Origin: Roseisalinus antarcticus
GTDB lineage: Bacteria > Pseudomonadota > Alphaproteobacteria > Rhodobacterales > Rhodobacteraceae
Reading direction: 5' to 3'
NCBI RefSeq assembly: GCF_900172355.1
Contig: NZ_FWFZ01000013.1
Location: 1-64,000 of the forward strand
DNA: 64,000 bases
A program made the translations under genes and the position numbers. The notes under the pieces are model-generated. The model was not told where the DNA came from, searched no databases, and worked only from the letters and a program-made list of their open reading frames with translations. Shown here piece after piece: positions 45,187 to 55,288 of this stretch; within the stretch, counting starts at the first letter, position 1; every line of letters begins with the position of its first letter.

Positions 45187-46916
45187 TGGTCCATGTAGAC
45201 GTGACGCTCCTTGCGGGCGCCCGGATGGGTGACGGCCCCCAGCCGGGTAGAGCCGACGAGCTGCGCGTATTTCCACAGCGCGCCGCTCGCGTATTCCGTC
45301 TCGCGGGCACCGGACCAGGCTGCCTTGCGCTCGGCCAGCTGCTCGTCGCTCAGGGCGACAGAAAGCTCGCCCGAGATCGCGTCGATGGTGATGACGTCGC
45401 CGTCCTTCAGCATCGCGATGGGCCCGCCATGGGCCGACTCGGGGCCGACGTGGCCCACGCAGAAGCCGCGCGTCGCCCCGGAAAAGCGGCCGTCGGTGAT
45501 CAGCGCCACCTTCTTGCCCATGCCCTGGCCGGACAGCGCCGCGGTGGTCGACAGCATCTCGCGCATGCCGGGGCCGCCGGCGGGGCCCTCGTTGCGGATC
45601 ACAAGGACTTCGCCTTCCTTGTAGGTGCGGGCCTTCACGGCCTCGAACGCCTCTTCCTCGTTCTCGAAGACGCGGGCGGGGCCGGTGAACACCTGTTCCT
45701 CTTCGGACATGCCCGCGACCTTCACGATCGCGCCCTCCGGGGCGAGGTTGCCCTTGAGGCCGACGACACCGCCGGTCTTGGTGATCGGCGTGTCGACGGG
45801 ATAGATCACACGGCCATCGGCCTCGCGCTCGATCAGGTCGAGCTCTTCGCCGATGGAGCGGCCGGTCGCGGTGATGCAATCCTCGTGCATCAGCCCGGCC
45901 TTGCGCAGCTCCTTCATCACGACCGGCACGCCGCCAGCCTCGTAAAGGTCCTTGGCGACATAGGCGCCGCCGGGCTTGAGGTCGACGAAATAGGGCGTAT
46001 CGCGGAAGATGTCGCAGACGTCGAACAGGTCGAAGTCGATCCCCGCCTCATGGGCGATCGCCGGCAGGTGCAGGCCGGCATTGGTCGACCCGCCGGTGCA
46101 GGCCACAACGCGGGCGGCGTTCTGCAGAGATTTCAGCGTGACGATATCGCGGGCGCGGATGTTCTTTTCGAGCAGGTTCATCACCGCCTCGCCCGAGGCC
46201 GTGCTGTAGGAATCGCGGCTCTCGTACGGGGCGGGGGCGCCGGACGAATTGGGCAGGGCGAGGCCGATGGCCTCGGACACGCAGGCCATGGTGTTGGCGG
46301 TGAACTGGCCACCGCAGGCCCCGGCCGACGGGCAGGCGACCCGCTCCAGCGCACGCAATTCCTCTTCGGAGTTCTGGCCGGCCTGGTGACGGCCCACCGC
46401 CTCGAACACGTCCTGAACGGTCACATCACGGCCCTGGTAGCGGCCCGGCATGATCGAGCCACCGTAGATGAAGACCGACGGCACGTTCAGCCGCACCATC
46501 GCCATCATCATCCCCGGCAACGACTTGTCACAGCCCGCAAGGCCCACGATCGCGTCGTAGCAATGGCCGCGCATGGTCAGCTCGACGGTGTCGGCGATCG
46601 CATCCCGCGAGGCCAGCGAAGAGCGCATGCCCTCGTGGCCCATGGCGATGCCGTCGGTCACGGTGATCGTGGTGAATTCGCGCGGCGTGCCGTTGGCGTG
46701 CTTGACGCCCATCTTGACCGACTGGGCCTGCCGGTTGAGGGCGATATTGCACGGCGCGGCCTCGTTCCAGCAGGTCGCGACGCCGACGAAGGGCTGGGCG
46801 ATCTCTTCTTCGGTCAGGCCCATCGCGTAGTAATACGACCGATGTGGTGCGCGGGCAGGGCCCTCGGTCACATGGCGGCTTGGCAGTTTCGACTTGTCCC
46901 ACTTGCCCTTGAGCAT
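45183..46916 (-). CDS. ilvD: Dihydroxy-acid dehydratase
   Basis: IlvD makes the keto-acid precursors of valine, leucine and isoleucine by dehydrating dihydroxy acids. The 577-residue product has the Fe-S cysteines at C56, C129 and C201, with the conserved [17 protein letters not shown] and [20 protein letters not shown] regions. Length fits the shorter IlvD group. The ATG at 46916 ([10 protein letters not shown]) has GGGAGGG upstream; a frame 21 codons longer has no support. Its stop codon overlaps a lipoprotein gene start. Confidence 0.97.
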   Translation of the reverse strand: MLKGKWDKSKLPSRHVTEGPARAPHRSYYYAMGLTEEEIAQPFVGVATCWNEAAPCNIALNRQAQSVKMGVKHANGTPREFTTITVTDGIAMGHEGMRSSLASRDAIADTVELTMRGHCYDAIVGLAGCDKSLPGMMMAMVRLNVPSVFIYGGSIMPGRYQGRDVTVQDVFEAVGRHQAGQNSEEELRALERVACPSAGACGGQFTANTMACVSEAIGLALPNSSGAPAPYESRDSYSTASGEAVMNLLEKNIRARDIVTLKSLQNAARVVACTGGSTNAGLHLPAIAHEAGIDFDLFDVCDIFRDTPYFVDLKPGGAYVAKDLYEAGGVPVVMKELRKAGLMHEDCITATGRSIGEELDLIEREADGRVIYPVDTPITKTGGVVGLKGNLAPEGAIVKVAGMSEEEQVFTGPARVFENEEEAFEAVKARTYKEGEVLVIRNEGPAGGPGMREMLSTTAALSGQGMGKKVALITDGRFSGATRGFCVGHVGPESAHGGPIAMLKDGDVITIDAISGELSVALSDEQLAERKAAWSGARETEYASGALWKYAQLVGSTRLGAVTHPGARKERHVYMDQ

Positions 46917-47063
46917 CGGATGGCCCTCCCCGGATCTGATATTTGCCACAGGTCTAGACAACGTCAGATCAGGCGGCAAGACAGAAGCGCCGGGGCCCGC
47001 GATCTGTGACCCGTTCGCCCGTATTCGGAGGCCGCCCGCCGCCGGGGGACCGGGGTCCGGATC

Positions 47064-47504
47064 TCAGCCGGGGTCGGCCATCGGCGCGGCGGGCGGCGGC
47101 GTGGGGGCCGCGGCGGGCGGCGGTGGCGCGGCAGGGGCCGGGGACGGCGCGGCAGGGGACGGGGTGGCAGAGATCGGTGCGGCGGGGGCCGGCGCACCCA
47201 CCGGGCCCACGTTCGAGACATTGCCCGCGGCGTCCGAGGTGCAGGTCCAGGGCGCGGAATCGGCGCCGACCAGCATGGAAACGCGCACCAGATCGCCCTC
47301 GGGATCACGGGACTCGACCCGCACGTTGACCGTCCGCATCCGCGTCCGCACGGCGCTGACACAGGCTGCGTCCTGCACCGGGTATTCCCGGGCGGCCGGG
47401 CCCGAAGCGGCGGTATTTCGAAGGCCCGGCAACTCCGGCAGGGCCATGTCGTCACAGGCCGTGACCAACAGGCAGGCGGCCATCAGGCCAGTCAAACGGA
47501 TCAT
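47064..47504 (-). CDS. Putative lipoprotein with Pro/Ala-rich tail
   Basis: The 146-residue product has a lipobox (LLVTAC, C17), a small central domain (about 45-90) with VRVESRDPEGDLVRVSMLVG and two cysteines that may form a disulfide. A low-complexity tail (about 100-146) is made almost only of Pro, Ala and Ser. Such tails usually span the periplasm or cross the cell wall. I do not recognise the family. It diverges from accD. Confidence 0.78.
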   Translation of the reverse strand: MIRLTGLMAACLLVTACDDMALPELPGLRNTAASGPAAREYPVQDAACVSAVRTRMRTVNVRVESRDPEGDLVRVSMLVGADSAPWTCTSDAAGNVSNVGPVGAPAPAAPISATPSPAAPSPAPAAPPPPAAAPTPPPAAPMADPG

Positions 47505-47629
47505 TCAGGCGTCTCCTCTTGCGAACCCGGTCATCCTTGCGCGATTCCGCGCATGCGGGCAATCGTTCCGCTTGATTGCATTCGCGGGCCACGGGGCATA
47601 TTTGATGGGGCGAACGCCAAGAGGCCCGC

Positions 47630-48568
47630 ATGAACTGGATTTCCAACTACGTCCGCCCCCGCATCACCTCCATCTTCTCGCGCCGCGACGTGCCCGAGAA
47701 CCTGTGGAAGAAATGCGACGATTGCGGCACCATGCTCTTTCACCGCGAGCTTGCGGACAATCTAAACGTCTGCACCAACTGTGGCCACCACATGCCGCTG
47801 ACCCCGCGCGACCGTTTCGCCGCGCTGTTCGACGGCGGCGCCTTCGCGAAGGTGCCGGTGCCCGAACCGGTGGTAGACCCGCTGCATTTCCGCGATCAGA
47901 AACGCTATCCCGACCGTCTCCGGGCCGCCCAGAAGGCCACCGGCGAGGACGAGGCGATGCTCGTCGCCACCGGAGAGATCGGCCGCACACCGATTGTCGC
48001 CGCGGCGCAGGATTTCTCGTTCATGGCCGGGTCAATGGGGATGTATGTCGGCAACGCCATCATCGCCGCCGCCGAAAAGGCGGTAGAGCTGCACCGCCCG
48101 CTGATCCTGTTTTCCGCCGCCGGCGGCGCCCGGATGCAGGAGGGGATCCTGTCGCTGATGCAGATGCCGCGCTCGACCGTCGCGGTGCAGATGCTCAAGG
48201 AGGCGGGGCTGCCCTATATCGTCGTGCTGACCCATCCGACGACCGGCGGGGTCACCGCGTCCTACGCGATGCTGGGGGACGTGCAGATCGCCGAGCCGGG
48301 GGCGCTGATCTGCTTCGCGGGGCCCCGCGTCATCGAACAGACGATCCGCGAGAAGCTGCCCGAGGGCTTTCAGCGCGCCGAATACCTGCTCGACCACGGG
48401 ATGCTCGACCGGGTGACCGCCCGGACCGACCTGCGCGACGAGCTGATCACCATCGTCCGGATGATGCTGGGCCTGGACCCCGCGATCAAGGGCAAGCTGC
48501 CCGCACCCGCCACGCCCGAACCCCAGGCGGCACAGGACGCGCCCGCCCCTGAAGAGACCCCCACGTGA
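47630..48568 (+). CDS. accD: Acetyl-CoA carboxylase carboxyltransferase subunit beta
   Basis: AccD forms, with AccA, the half-reaction that moves the carboxyl group from biotin to acetyl-CoA, making malonyl-CoA for fatty acid synthesis. The 312-residue product has the N-terminal zinc ribbon with C29, C32, C48 and C51, then the crotonase-like domain with [19 protein letters not shown] and [15 protein letters not shown]. The final 30 residues are Ala/Pro-rich and variable. It overlaps folC by four bases (GTGA), the common accD-folC arrangement. Confidence 0.97.
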   Translation: MNWISNYVRPRITSIFSRRDVPENLWKKCDDCGTMLFHRELADNLNVCTNCGHHMPLTPRDRFAALFDGGAFAKVPVPEPVVDPLHFRDQKRYPDRLRAAQKATGEDEAMLVATGEIGRTPIVAAAQDFSFMAGSMGMYVGNAIIAAAEKAVELHRPLILFSAAGGARMQEGILSLMQMPRSTVAVQMLKEAGLPYIVVLTHPTTGGVTASYAMLGDVQIAEPGALICFAGPRVIEQTIREKLPEGFQRAEYLLDHGMLDRVTARTDLRDELITIVRMMLGLDPAIKGKLPAPATPEPQAAQDAPAPEETPT

Positions 48569-49884
48569 CAGCCACCTCCGACGTCATCCTGCGGCGGATG
48601 ATGTCCCTCCATCCCAAGGTCATCGACCTCACGCACGACCGTGTCTGGCGCCTGCTGGAGGCCGTCGGCGACCCGCAGGACCGCCTGCCCCCGGTGATCC
48701 ACATCGCCGGGACCAACGGCAAGGGCTCGACCCAGGCGATGATCCGTGCCGGGCTGGAGGCCGCGGGCCAGCGCGTACACGCCTATACCTCGCCCCATCT
48801 CGCCCGGTTTCATGAACGCATCCGCCTCGCCGGCGCGCTGATAAGCGAAGAGCGCCTGGCCGAGATGCTCGACCGCTGCGAGGCCGCGAACGGCGGCGTG
48901 CCGATCACCTATTTCGAGATCACGACGGTCGCCGCCCTGCTTGCCATGGCCGAGACGCCGGCGGACATGACCCTGCTCGAGGTCGGGCTCGGCGGCCGGC
49001 TGGACGCGACCAACGTGATCGCGCGGCCAAGGTTGACGATCATCACCCCGGTCGACCTCGACCACCAGCAGTACCTGGGCGAGACCCTGGCCGAGATCGC
49101 GGGCGAAAAGGCCGGCATCCTCAAGCGCGGCGTGCCCTGTATCGTCGGCCCCCAGCACGACGCGGCGCTCGACGTGATCGAGGCCCGCGCCGCCCGCGTG
49201 GGCGCCCCGCTGCTTGTCCACGGCCAACACTGGCACGCGGCCGAAGAGCGCGGACGCCTGGTGTTTCAGGACGAGACAGGTCTGCTGGACCTGCCCCTGC
49301 CCAACCTTCCCGGCCCGCACCAGATCGGCAACGCAGGCGCGGCGCTGGCCGCCCTGCGCCAGCTCGACCTGCCCGCGCCCGCGCTCGAGGCCGCTTGCGA
49401 AGCCGCCGTCACCCGCGCCCACTGGCCCGCCCGGATGGAGCGGCTGCGCAGCGGCCCCCTGGTCGAGATCGTCGGACCTTGCGAATTGTGGCTGGACGGC
49501 GGTCACAACCCGGCTGCGGGCCGTGCGCTGGCGGCGACGCTGGGCCGGATGCCGCCGCGGCCCACGCATCTGCTCTGCGGCATGCTGCGCACCAAGGACA
49601 TCGGCGGCTACCTCACCCCGCTCGCGGACCATGTCCGGGGCCTCACCGCCCTGGCCATCCCGGGCGAGAGCGCGACCCTGCCTGCTGCCGAGACCGCCGC
49701 CGCCGCCCGTGCCGCCGGCATCGCGCAGGTGGACGAGGCGCCTGACCTGCGCTCGGCGCTGGCGGCGATCTCGGGTGCCCACCCCGGGGCGCGGCTGCTC
49801 ATTTGCGGGTCTCTCTACCTCGCGGGCCACGTGCTGCGCGAAAATATGCCTTCGGAAGCGCCCAGCCGAATCATCTCATGTTGA
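48565..49884 (+). CDS. folC: Folylpolyglutamate synthase / dihydrofolate synthase
   Basis: FolC adds glutamate to dihydropteroate and to folates. The 439-residue product has the P-loop [10 protein letters not shown] at 47-56, the Mur-ligase centre with [13 protein letters not shown] and [10 protein letters not shown], and the C-terminal ligase domain ([13 protein letters not shown] at about 312). The GTG start at 48565 lies inside the accD stop codon. The C-terminal segment ends in [15 protein letters not shown]. Confidence 0.96.
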   Translation: MTATSDVILRRMMSLHPKVIDLTHDRVWRLLEAVGDPQDRLPPVIHIAGTNGKGSTQAMIRAGLEAAGQRVHAYTSPHLARFHERIRLAGALISEERLAEMLDRCEAANGGVPITYFEITTVAALLAMAETPADMTLLEVGLGGRLDATNVIARPRLTIITPVDLDHQQYLGETLAEIAGEKAGILKRGVPCIVGPQHDAALDVIEARAARVGAPLLVHGQHWHAAEERGRLVFQDETGLLDLPLPNLPGPHQIGNAGAALAALRQLDLPAPALEAACEAAVTRAHWPARMERLRSGPLVEIVGPCELWLDGGHNPAAGRALAATLGRMPPRPTHLLCGMLRTKDIGGYLTPLADHVRGLTALAIPGESATLPAAETAAAARAAGIAQVDEAPDLRSALAAISGAHPGARLLICGSLYLAGHVLRENMPSEAPSRIISC

Positions 49885-50018
49885 CGGCGAATCACCTCTC
49901 CCTCTAGATGTAGAGAGACAGCGGCCGTATTTCCGGCCCGCGTCCGGGGGTCGAAGATGTTCATCGCCATGGGTCAGCGTCCGTCACGCCCGCCCGCGCA
50001 CCAGCCATCGGTGCGGCC

Positions 50019-50639
50019 ATGATCCGGTCCGTCCTCGGCCTCGGCGCGGCGGTTCTGATCCTGTCGAGCTACGTGATGTTCCGCTCTGACAGGCCGCTTC
50101 TGGCGCCGGATGTCGGGGTGACGCGCGCCGCCGATCCCTTCCCCGCCGAGATCCCGGCCCGCGATGCCCTGGCGCTGCGCCGCACCGCCGCCGCCCTGTC
50201 GGACCTTTCCGAGCTGCTGGGCCCGGAGCCCGCCCCGGCCGTCGGCCCGCAGACGGGTCCGGTCGCGGTCGCCAAGGCCCCCGTGCCGGCTCTGCCGGTC
50301 CCCGGCTCCACCGAGGCGCTGAAAGCCACCCTCGCCCAGGCCTTCGCCGAGGGGCGGGACGAGGACGAGATCCACAGGCTGATCGACGCGGCCACGGCCC
50401 GGCCCGGCGTCGACATGCCGGACCGCCTGATGACGGCCTCCGGCCTCGTCCACCTGGCGCGGTTCCGCGACCCGGCCGGGCGCAGCCATACCGTCGCCCC
50501 CGGCGACACCCTCGGCAGCATCGCCGAGCAGTTTTACGGCGCCCCCGGCGCCTACTTGCGCATCGTCGAGGCGAACGCCGCCGCGTTCAGCGCGAGCGGG
50601 CGGCTCGAGACGGGGCAAGTCCTGATGATCCCCGACTGA
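50019..50639 (+). CDS. LysM-domain envelope protein (206 aa)
   Basis: The product has an N-terminal membrane anchor or uncleaved signal (about 5-22), an Ala/Pro-rich middle (about 40-110) and a C-terminal LysM domain (about 155-206, HTVAPGDTLGSIAEQFYGAPGAY and a GQVLMIPD end). LysM domains bind N-acetylglucosamine in peptidoglycan. It resembles the second LysM gene at 50844-51245, with which it forms a tandem pair separated by a strong terminator. No catalytic domain is present. Confidence 0.86.
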   Translation: MIRSVLGLGAAVLILSSYVMFRSDRPLLAPDVGVTRAADPFPAEIPARDALALRRTAAALSDLSELLGPEPAPAVGPQTGPVAVAKAPVPALPVPGSTEALKATLAQAFAEGRDEDEIHRLIDAATARPGVDMPDRLMTASGLVHLARFRDPAGRSHTVAPGDTLGSIAEQFYGAPGAYLRIVEANAAAFSASGRLETGQVLMIPD

Positions 50640-50661
50640 GGGGCACGACCTTGGCAGGGCG

Positions 50662-50693
50662 AAGGGGCGGGCTTCGGCCCGTCCCTTTGTTTT
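50662..50693 (+). terminator. Rho-independent terminator between the two LysM genes
   Basis: AAGGGGCGGGC pairs with GCCCGTCCCTT (one G-T pair) around a TTCG loop and is followed by TGTTTT. It starts 23 bases after the first LysM stop codon. Confidence 0.85.
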
Positions 50694-50843
50694 CAGGGTC
50701 CGGTTTTCGGTGTCCGGATTTCGGGTCCCGGCGCCCCCAGGAAGGTTTGACAGGCCGGTCGGCACCAAGCTAGACTCACGCCAAGAGCAGACGACAAACC
50801 GCCGCCGCCCCAATGATGCGGCTTCAGATACAGGCAAACGGCC

Positions 50844-51245
50844 ATGACATTCGCAATCCGCCGTCCCGCGGCAGCGCTCCCGAGTCCCCGCACGATGGTC
50901 CTGACCGGCGCGGCGGCCGCACTGCTGCTCGTCGTCGCGGCCCAGCGCGGCGCAGAGACCTACGCCACCACGCTGGCCCCCGCCGCGCCCGCCTCCAGCG
51001 CGGCCTTCGAGGCGGCCCTGTCCGACGGGCGGCTGGTGCGCAGCACCCCGCCGACCCTCGCCGCAGCCCCCGCGGCCCGTCCCCTGACCTACGTCGTCCG
51101 GCCGGGCGACACCCTTGCCACGATCGCCGCGGCCCTCTATGGCGATGCCGCCCTGGCGCCGCGCATCGCCGCGGCCAATGCCGCCGCCCTCGACAGCTCG
51201 GCCCGGGTCAGCCCCGGCCAGGGATTGCTGATCCCTTCGCTGTGA
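50844..51245 (+). CDS. LysM-domain envelope protein (133 aa)
   Basis: The product has a membrane segment at about 19-33 and a C-terminal LysM domain (about 85-133: YVVRPGDTLATIAAALYGDAALAPRIAAAN and a GQGLLIPSL end). It is a shorter relative of the 206-residue LysM protein just upstream, so the pair may be an old duplication. It lies only 6 bases from the converging zapE stop. The start at 50844 has no strong ribosome-binding site. Confidence 0.84.
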   Translation: MTFAIRRPAAALPSPRTMVLTGAAAALLLVVAAQRGAETYATTLAPAAPASSAAFEAALSDGRLVRSTPPTLAAAPAARPLTYVVRPGDTLATIAAALYGDAALAPRIAAANAAALDSSARVSPGQGLLIPSL

Positions 51246-51251
51246 CCGGCC

Positions 51252-52307
51252 CTATGACCGGCCCCAACCGTCCGACTGCATCTCGATGAGCCGGCTCGCC
51301 GTCCGCTCGAACTCGAACGAGCCTTCGCCCTCGACATAAAGCATGTCTGGCTGCGCCGCGGCCGAGCAGAACAGCTTCACCTTCGCCTCGTAGAGCGTAT
51401 CGATCAGCGTCACGAACCGCCGCGCCTCGTTGAAGTTGGACCGCGACAGCCGCGGGATATTCTCCAGCACCAGCACCCGCGCCGCCTCGGCCAGCGCCAG
51501 GTAATCCCCGGCCCCCAGCGCCCGCCCGCACAGATCGTAGAACGAGGCCCGCGCCACCCCGTTGTGAAACGCCGGGATCTCGACCTGGCGGCCCTTGACG
51601 TGCAGCACAAGGGGCTCGCTCACACCGCCGGTCAACCGGTCCCAGATATCCTGAAGCGCCGCTCGGGCGGTGGCGTCGGCGGGCGAGAAATAGGTCTGGG
51701 AGCCTGCGAACTTGCCCTGCCGGTGGTCGGTCTCGCTGGCCAGCTCCTTCACCACCATCCGCTGCTTCAAAAGCTCGATGAACGGCAGGAACAGGGCCCG
51801 GTTCAGCCCGTCCTTGTAAAGGTCGTCCGGTGGCCGATTCGACGTGGTCACGACGGTAACCCCCTTGTCGAACAGGCGCTCGAACAGGCGGCCGACGATC
51901 ATCGCGTCGGCGATGTCGCTGATCTGCATTTCGTCGAAAGCCAGCAGGCGGATCCGCCCGGCCAGATCGTCCGCCACCGGCTTGATCGCGTCGTCGACGC
52001 CGCGCTTGCGGGCCTCGCCCATCTCGTGGTGGACCCATTGCATGAAGGCATGGAAATGCCGGCGCTCCTTCGGCACATCCACCGCCTCGACCAGCATATC
52101 CATCAGCATGGACTTGCCGCGCCCCACCCCGCCCCAAAGGTAGAGCCCCTTCACCGCCTCCGGCGCCTTGCGGAAAAGCCCCCTGCGGACCGGCACCGAC
52201 AGATTTGCCCGCACTCGTTCCAGCTCGGGCAGAACGGCCTCCTGCACCGGATCGGGCAGCAGGGTCCCGTCAGCCACGCGGGCCCGATACAATGTCTCCA
52301 CACTCAT
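51252..52307 (-). CDS. zapE: Cell division protein ZapE (AFG1-like ATPase)
   Basis: ZapE is a cytoplasmic P-loop ATPase associated with the FtsZ ring. The 351-residue product has Walker A GGVGRGKS at 59-66, Walker B LLAFDE at 121-126 followed by MQISDIADAM, and a sensor-like TTSNRPPDDLYKDGLNR. The C-terminal RRFVTLIDTLYEAKVKL completes the AFG1 pattern. It stands alone on the minus strand between LysM genes and gpmI; the 324-base region upstream holds a repeat copy and a gene remnant. Confidence 0.94.
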   Translation of the reverse strand: MSVETLYRARVADGTLLPDPVQEAVLPELERVRANLSVPVRRGLFRKAPEAVKGLYLWGGVGRGKSMLMDMLVEAVDVPKERRHFHAFMQWVHHEMGEARKRGVDDAIKPVADDLAGRIRLLAFDEMQISDIADAMIVGRLFERLFDKGVTVVTTSNRPPDDLYKDGLNRALFLPFIELLKQRMVVKELASETDHRQGKFAGSQTYFSPADATARAALQDIWDRLTGGVSEPLVLHVKGRQVEIPAFHNGVARASFYDLCGRALGAGDYLALAEAARVLVLENIPRLSRSNFNEARRFVTLIDTLYEAKVKLFCSAAAQPDMLYVEGEGSFEFERTASRLIEMQSDGWGRS

Positions 52308-52348
52308 GGCCCCGACGATTACCGATCAAAGGGCCGGAGGGAAACGGT

Positions 52349-52386
52349 CTTCATTGCCTCCTCAATATCCCCGCCGGAGGCATCCG
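52349..52386 (-). repeat. Dispersed 38-base repeat, copy A (minus orientation)
   Basis: Read on the minus strand, this copy matches 36 of 38 bases of the plus-strand copy at 61486-61523. The core contains CCTCCGGCGGGGATATT and ends GGCAATGAAG. It lies just upstream of zapE. Confidence 0.8.
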
Positions 52387-52461
52387 ACAGACGCAAATGG
52401 TCGCGCCCATCCGGGAGGGAAAGAACCCCGCGCCCAAAATGCGCCCCCCTTCCACCTGAAG

Positions 52462-52590
52462 ACCTGGCATGAGACCTATGCAGGCCTGCTCCCCGATGCC
52501 GTGCTCGACACCCACCTCGACCAGATCGAAGGCCTCGACCCGGCCCGCCGGCGCAATTGGGCGCAGGTCCGCGCATCCCCTACCCTCCAC
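52462..52590 (+). pseudogene. GNAT acetyltransferase remnant
   Basis: The plus strand encodes TWHETYAGLLPDAVLDTHLD and continues into QIEGLDPARRRNWAQVRA. This closely resembles the early region of GNAT acetyltransferases (the 'W..AYAGLLPDA.L' stretch). No start codon with family-like N-terminus precedes it, and the frame runs into unrelated sequence before the acetyl-CoA-binding motif, so only about 40 residues remain. The 38-base repeat lies next to it, which may mark a deletion end. Confidence 0.55.
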
Positions 52591-52631
52591 CGCGTCCCCG
52601 CGTTACAAGGGCGCAACGAACGGAGGTTCCC

Positions 52632-54152
52632 ATGGCAACGCCCAAACCAGTCGTCCTATGCATCCTCGACGGATGGGGCCTGCGCGACGCCCCCCAGGGC
52701 AACGCGCCAGCCCTCGCCGCGACCCCGAACTTCGACCGGATCATGGACTGCTGCCCCCATGCCACGCTGATCACGCACGGCCCCGACGTGGGCCTGCCCA
52801 TGGGCCAGATGGGCAATTCCGAGGTCGGCCACACCAACATCGGCGCGGGGCGCGTGGTGGCGATGGACCTCGGCCAGATCGACCTCGCCATCGAGGAAGG
52901 CACATACGGCACCCAGCCCGCGTTCACCGATTTCGTGGCGACGCTCAAGGAGACCGGCGGCACGGCGCACCTCATCGGCGTGATCTCCAACGGCGGCGTT
53001 CACGGATCGGTCGCGCACCTGGTCAAGACCGCGAACATGCTGGCGGACGAGGGCCTGCCCGTCTGCATCCACGCCATCACCGATGGCCGTGACGTCGCCC
53101 CCAAATCCGCCCGTGACTTCGTCTCGGCGTTCATCGACGAGCTGCCGGAAGGCGTCCGCATCGGCACGGTGATCGGCCGCTACTTCGCCATGGATCGAGA
53201 CAACCGCTGGGACCGGGTGCAAACCGCCTACGACGCCATGGCGAATGCCGAAGGCGCCCATGCCGACACCCCGCTCGCGGCGATCGACTCCGCCTACGAG
53301 GCGGATGTCACCGACGAATTCATCGAGGCGACGGTGATCGGCGACTATGCCGGCATGGCCAGGGGCGACGGTGTCTTCTGCCTCAACTTCCGGGCCGACC
53401 GGGCGCGCGAGATCCTGCGGGCCCTGGCGGACCCCGAATTCGACGGGTTCGACCGCGGGCCGGCCCCCGACCTCGCCGCAAGGCTGGGGATGGTGGATTA
53501 CTCGACCGACCACAACGCCTGGTACACCTCGGTCTTTCCCAAACAGAAGATCGCCAACACCCTCGGCGCCTGGGTCGCCGCCCACGGGCTGACCCAGTTC
53601 CGCGTCGCCGAGACCGAGAAATATCCCCACGTCACCTTCTTCCTGAACGGCGGCAAGGAGACTCCGGAGGAGGGCGAGGACCGCAAGATGCCGCTCTCGC
53701 CCAAGGTCGCCACCTACGATCTGCAGCCCGAGATGTCCGCCGCCCAGGTCGCCGATGCCCTCGTCGGCGCGATCGAGGCCCGCTACGACATGATCGTCGT
53801 CAATTTCGCCAATCCCGACATGGTCGGCCACACCGGGTCGATCCCCGCCGCCATCAAGGCCTGCGAGGCGGTGGACACGGCCCTCGGCCGGGCGCTCGAT
53901 GCGCTGGAGGCCGTGAGCGGCGCGATCATCGTCACCGCCGATCACGGCAATTGCGAAACCATGATCGACCCGGACTCCGGCGGGCCCCACACCGCCCACA
54001 CCACCAACCCAGTGCCGGTCATCGTCGTGGGTGCCCCGGACGGGGCGCGGGTCCATGACGGGCGGCTCGCCGATCTTGCGCCGACGGTGCTCGACCTCAT
54101 GGGGCTCGAGCTGCCGCCCGAGATGACCGGACGGAGCCTGATCGACAGATGA
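52632..54152 (+). CDS. gpmI: 2,3-bisphosphoglycerate-independent phosphoglycerate mutase
   Basis: GpmI interconverts 3- and 2-phosphoglycerate using manganese. The 506-residue product has the nucleophile S63 in GQMGNSEVGHTNIGAGR, the first metal site D13 in ILDGWG, and the metal cluster in TADHGNCE and GGPHTAHTTNPVP near 440-465. The ATG at 52632 has GGAGG 6 bases upstream. It overlaps the EnvC-like gene by four bases (ATGA). Confidence 0.97.
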   Translation: MATPKPVVLCILDGWGLRDAPQGNAPALAATPNFDRIMDCCPHATLITHGPDVGLPMGQMGNSEVGHTNIGAGRVVAMDLGQIDLAIEEGTYGTQPAFTDFVATLKETGGTAHLIGVISNGGVHGSVAHLVKTANMLADEGLPVCIHAITDGRDVAPKSARDFVSAFIDELPEGVRIGTVIGRYFAMDRDNRWDRVQTAYDAMANAEGAHADTPLAAIDSAYEADVTDEFIEATVIGDYAGMARGDGVFCLNFRADRAREILRALADPEFDGFDRGPAPDLAARLGMVDYSTDHNAWYTSVFPKQKIANTLGAWVAAHGLTQFRVAETEKYPHVTFFLNGGKETPEEGEDRKMPLSPKVATYDLQPEMSAAQVADALVGAIEARYDMIVVNFANPDMVGHTGSIPAAIKACEAVDTALGRALDALEAVSGAIIVTADHGNCETMIDPDSGGPHTAHTTNPVPVIVVGAPDGARVHDGRLADLAPTVLDLMGLELPPEMTGRSLIDR

Positions 54153-55288
54153 TCCGGGCGCTCGCGCTTCTTTTCTGCCTCTCGACGGGCACGACCGCCA
54201 CGGCCCAGACCGACCCGGCCGCCGCCGCCGAGGCCGCCGCGGCCCGGCTGGAGAATGCCGCGATCATGCTGTCCGAGGCCACGACCGGCCGCGCCCGCGT
54301 CGACGCGCTGACCGAGACCGTCCGCGCCTACGAGGACGGGCTGGTGGCGCTGCGCGACGGGCTGCGCCGCGCTGCCATCCGAGAGCGGGCGATCCGGCTG
54401 GAATTCGAGGCCCGGCGGGACGAAGTCTCGCGCCTCGTGGGCGTGCTCACGACCATGAGCGCCGCGCCCACCCCGCTGCTGCTGCTGCACCCAAGCGGCC
54501 CGATCGGCACCGCGCGGTCGGGCATGATCCTGTCCGAGATCACCCCCGCGCTTCAGGCCGAGGCCGAAGAGCTGCGTACCCGGCTCGAAGAGCTGTCGGT
54601 CCTGTCGAACCTTCAGCAGGACGCCGCCGCGACGCTCGAGGCCGGGATGCGCGGCGTGCAGGACAGCCGGACCGCCCTGTCCCAGGCGATCTCGGAACGC
54701 ACCGACCTGCCCCGGCGCTTCGTCGAGGACCGCGTCGGGATGGCCACCCTGGTGGCCGCCACCGACACGCTTGCCGGTTTCGCCGACGGCCTGTCGGTGT
54801 CGATCGCCGCAGAGGGCGACGCCCCCGCGCCCGACGCCCGTGCCCGGCGCGGCAGCCTTCCGGCGCCGGTGCAGGGCACGCTGATCCGCCGCTACGGCGA
54901 GGCCGACGCGGCCGGAACCGTGCGCCCGGGCTGGATCCTCGCGACCCGCCCCCGCGCACTGGTGACCGCCCCCGCCGCCGCCACGATCCGCTATGCCGGC
55001 CCGCTGCTCGACCTCGGCAACGTCTCGATCATAGAGCCCGCGCCCGACGTGCTGATCGTTCTGGCCGGCCTCGGCGAGGTCTATGGCAACCCCGGCGAGG
55101 TCGTGCCCGAGGGCGCGCCGCTTGGCCTGATGCCCGGCGAAACACCCAACGCTCAAGCGATTTTGACCGAAGCGGCGCAGGGGATGGATGCGCCCCGCTC
55201 CGAGACCCTTTATGTCGAGGTCAGAGACGGGCAGGATACAGCCGATCCGGGCGACTGGTTCGCACCTCTTTCAGGGAGAACAGAATGA
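54149..55288 (+). CDS. EnvC-like murein hydrolase activator
   Basis: The 379-residue product has a signal peptide (about 1-19), a long Ala/Glu/Arg-rich coiled coil (about 22-200) and a C-terminal LytM-like domain (about 240-370). The zinc-binding His/Asp residues of active LytM enzymes are missing: the region contains no histidine at all. That points to an amidase activator like EnvC, not an enzyme. It sits between gpmI and ctpA with 4-base overlaps on both sides, an order common in alphaproteobacteria. Confidence 0.9.
   Translation: MIRALALLFCLSTGTTATAQTDPAAAAEAAAARLENAAIMLSEATTGRARVDALTETVRAYEDGLVALRDGLRRAAIRERAIRLEFEARRDEVSRLVGVLTTMSAAPTPLLLLHPSGPIGTARSGMILSEITPALQAEAEELRTRLEELSVLSNLQQDAAATLEAGMRGVQDSRTALSQAISERTDLPRRFVEDRVGMATLVAATDTLAGFADGLSVSIAAEGDAPAPDARARRGSLPAPVQGTLIRRYGEADAAGTVRPGWILATRPRALVTAPAAATIRYAGPLLDLGNVSIIEPAPDVLIVLAGLGEVYGNPGEVVPEGAPLGLMPGETPNAQAILTEAAQGMDAPRSETLYVEVRDGQDTADPGDWFAPLSGRTE

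Larger units (their letters stand above)
52308..52631. other. Intergenic region between zapE and gpmI
   Basis: This stretch lacks an intact gene. It contains one copy of a 38-base dispersed repeat (52349-52386) and a plus-strand remnant of an acetyltransferase (about 52462-52590). It must also hold the promoters of the divergent zapE and gpmI genes. Confidence 0.65.

Noticed and set aside
45186-47009. A 607-codon plus-strand frame opposite ilvD
   Set aside because: IlvD is full length with all Fe-S cysteines. The antisense frame has no ribosome-binding site or recognisable motif.
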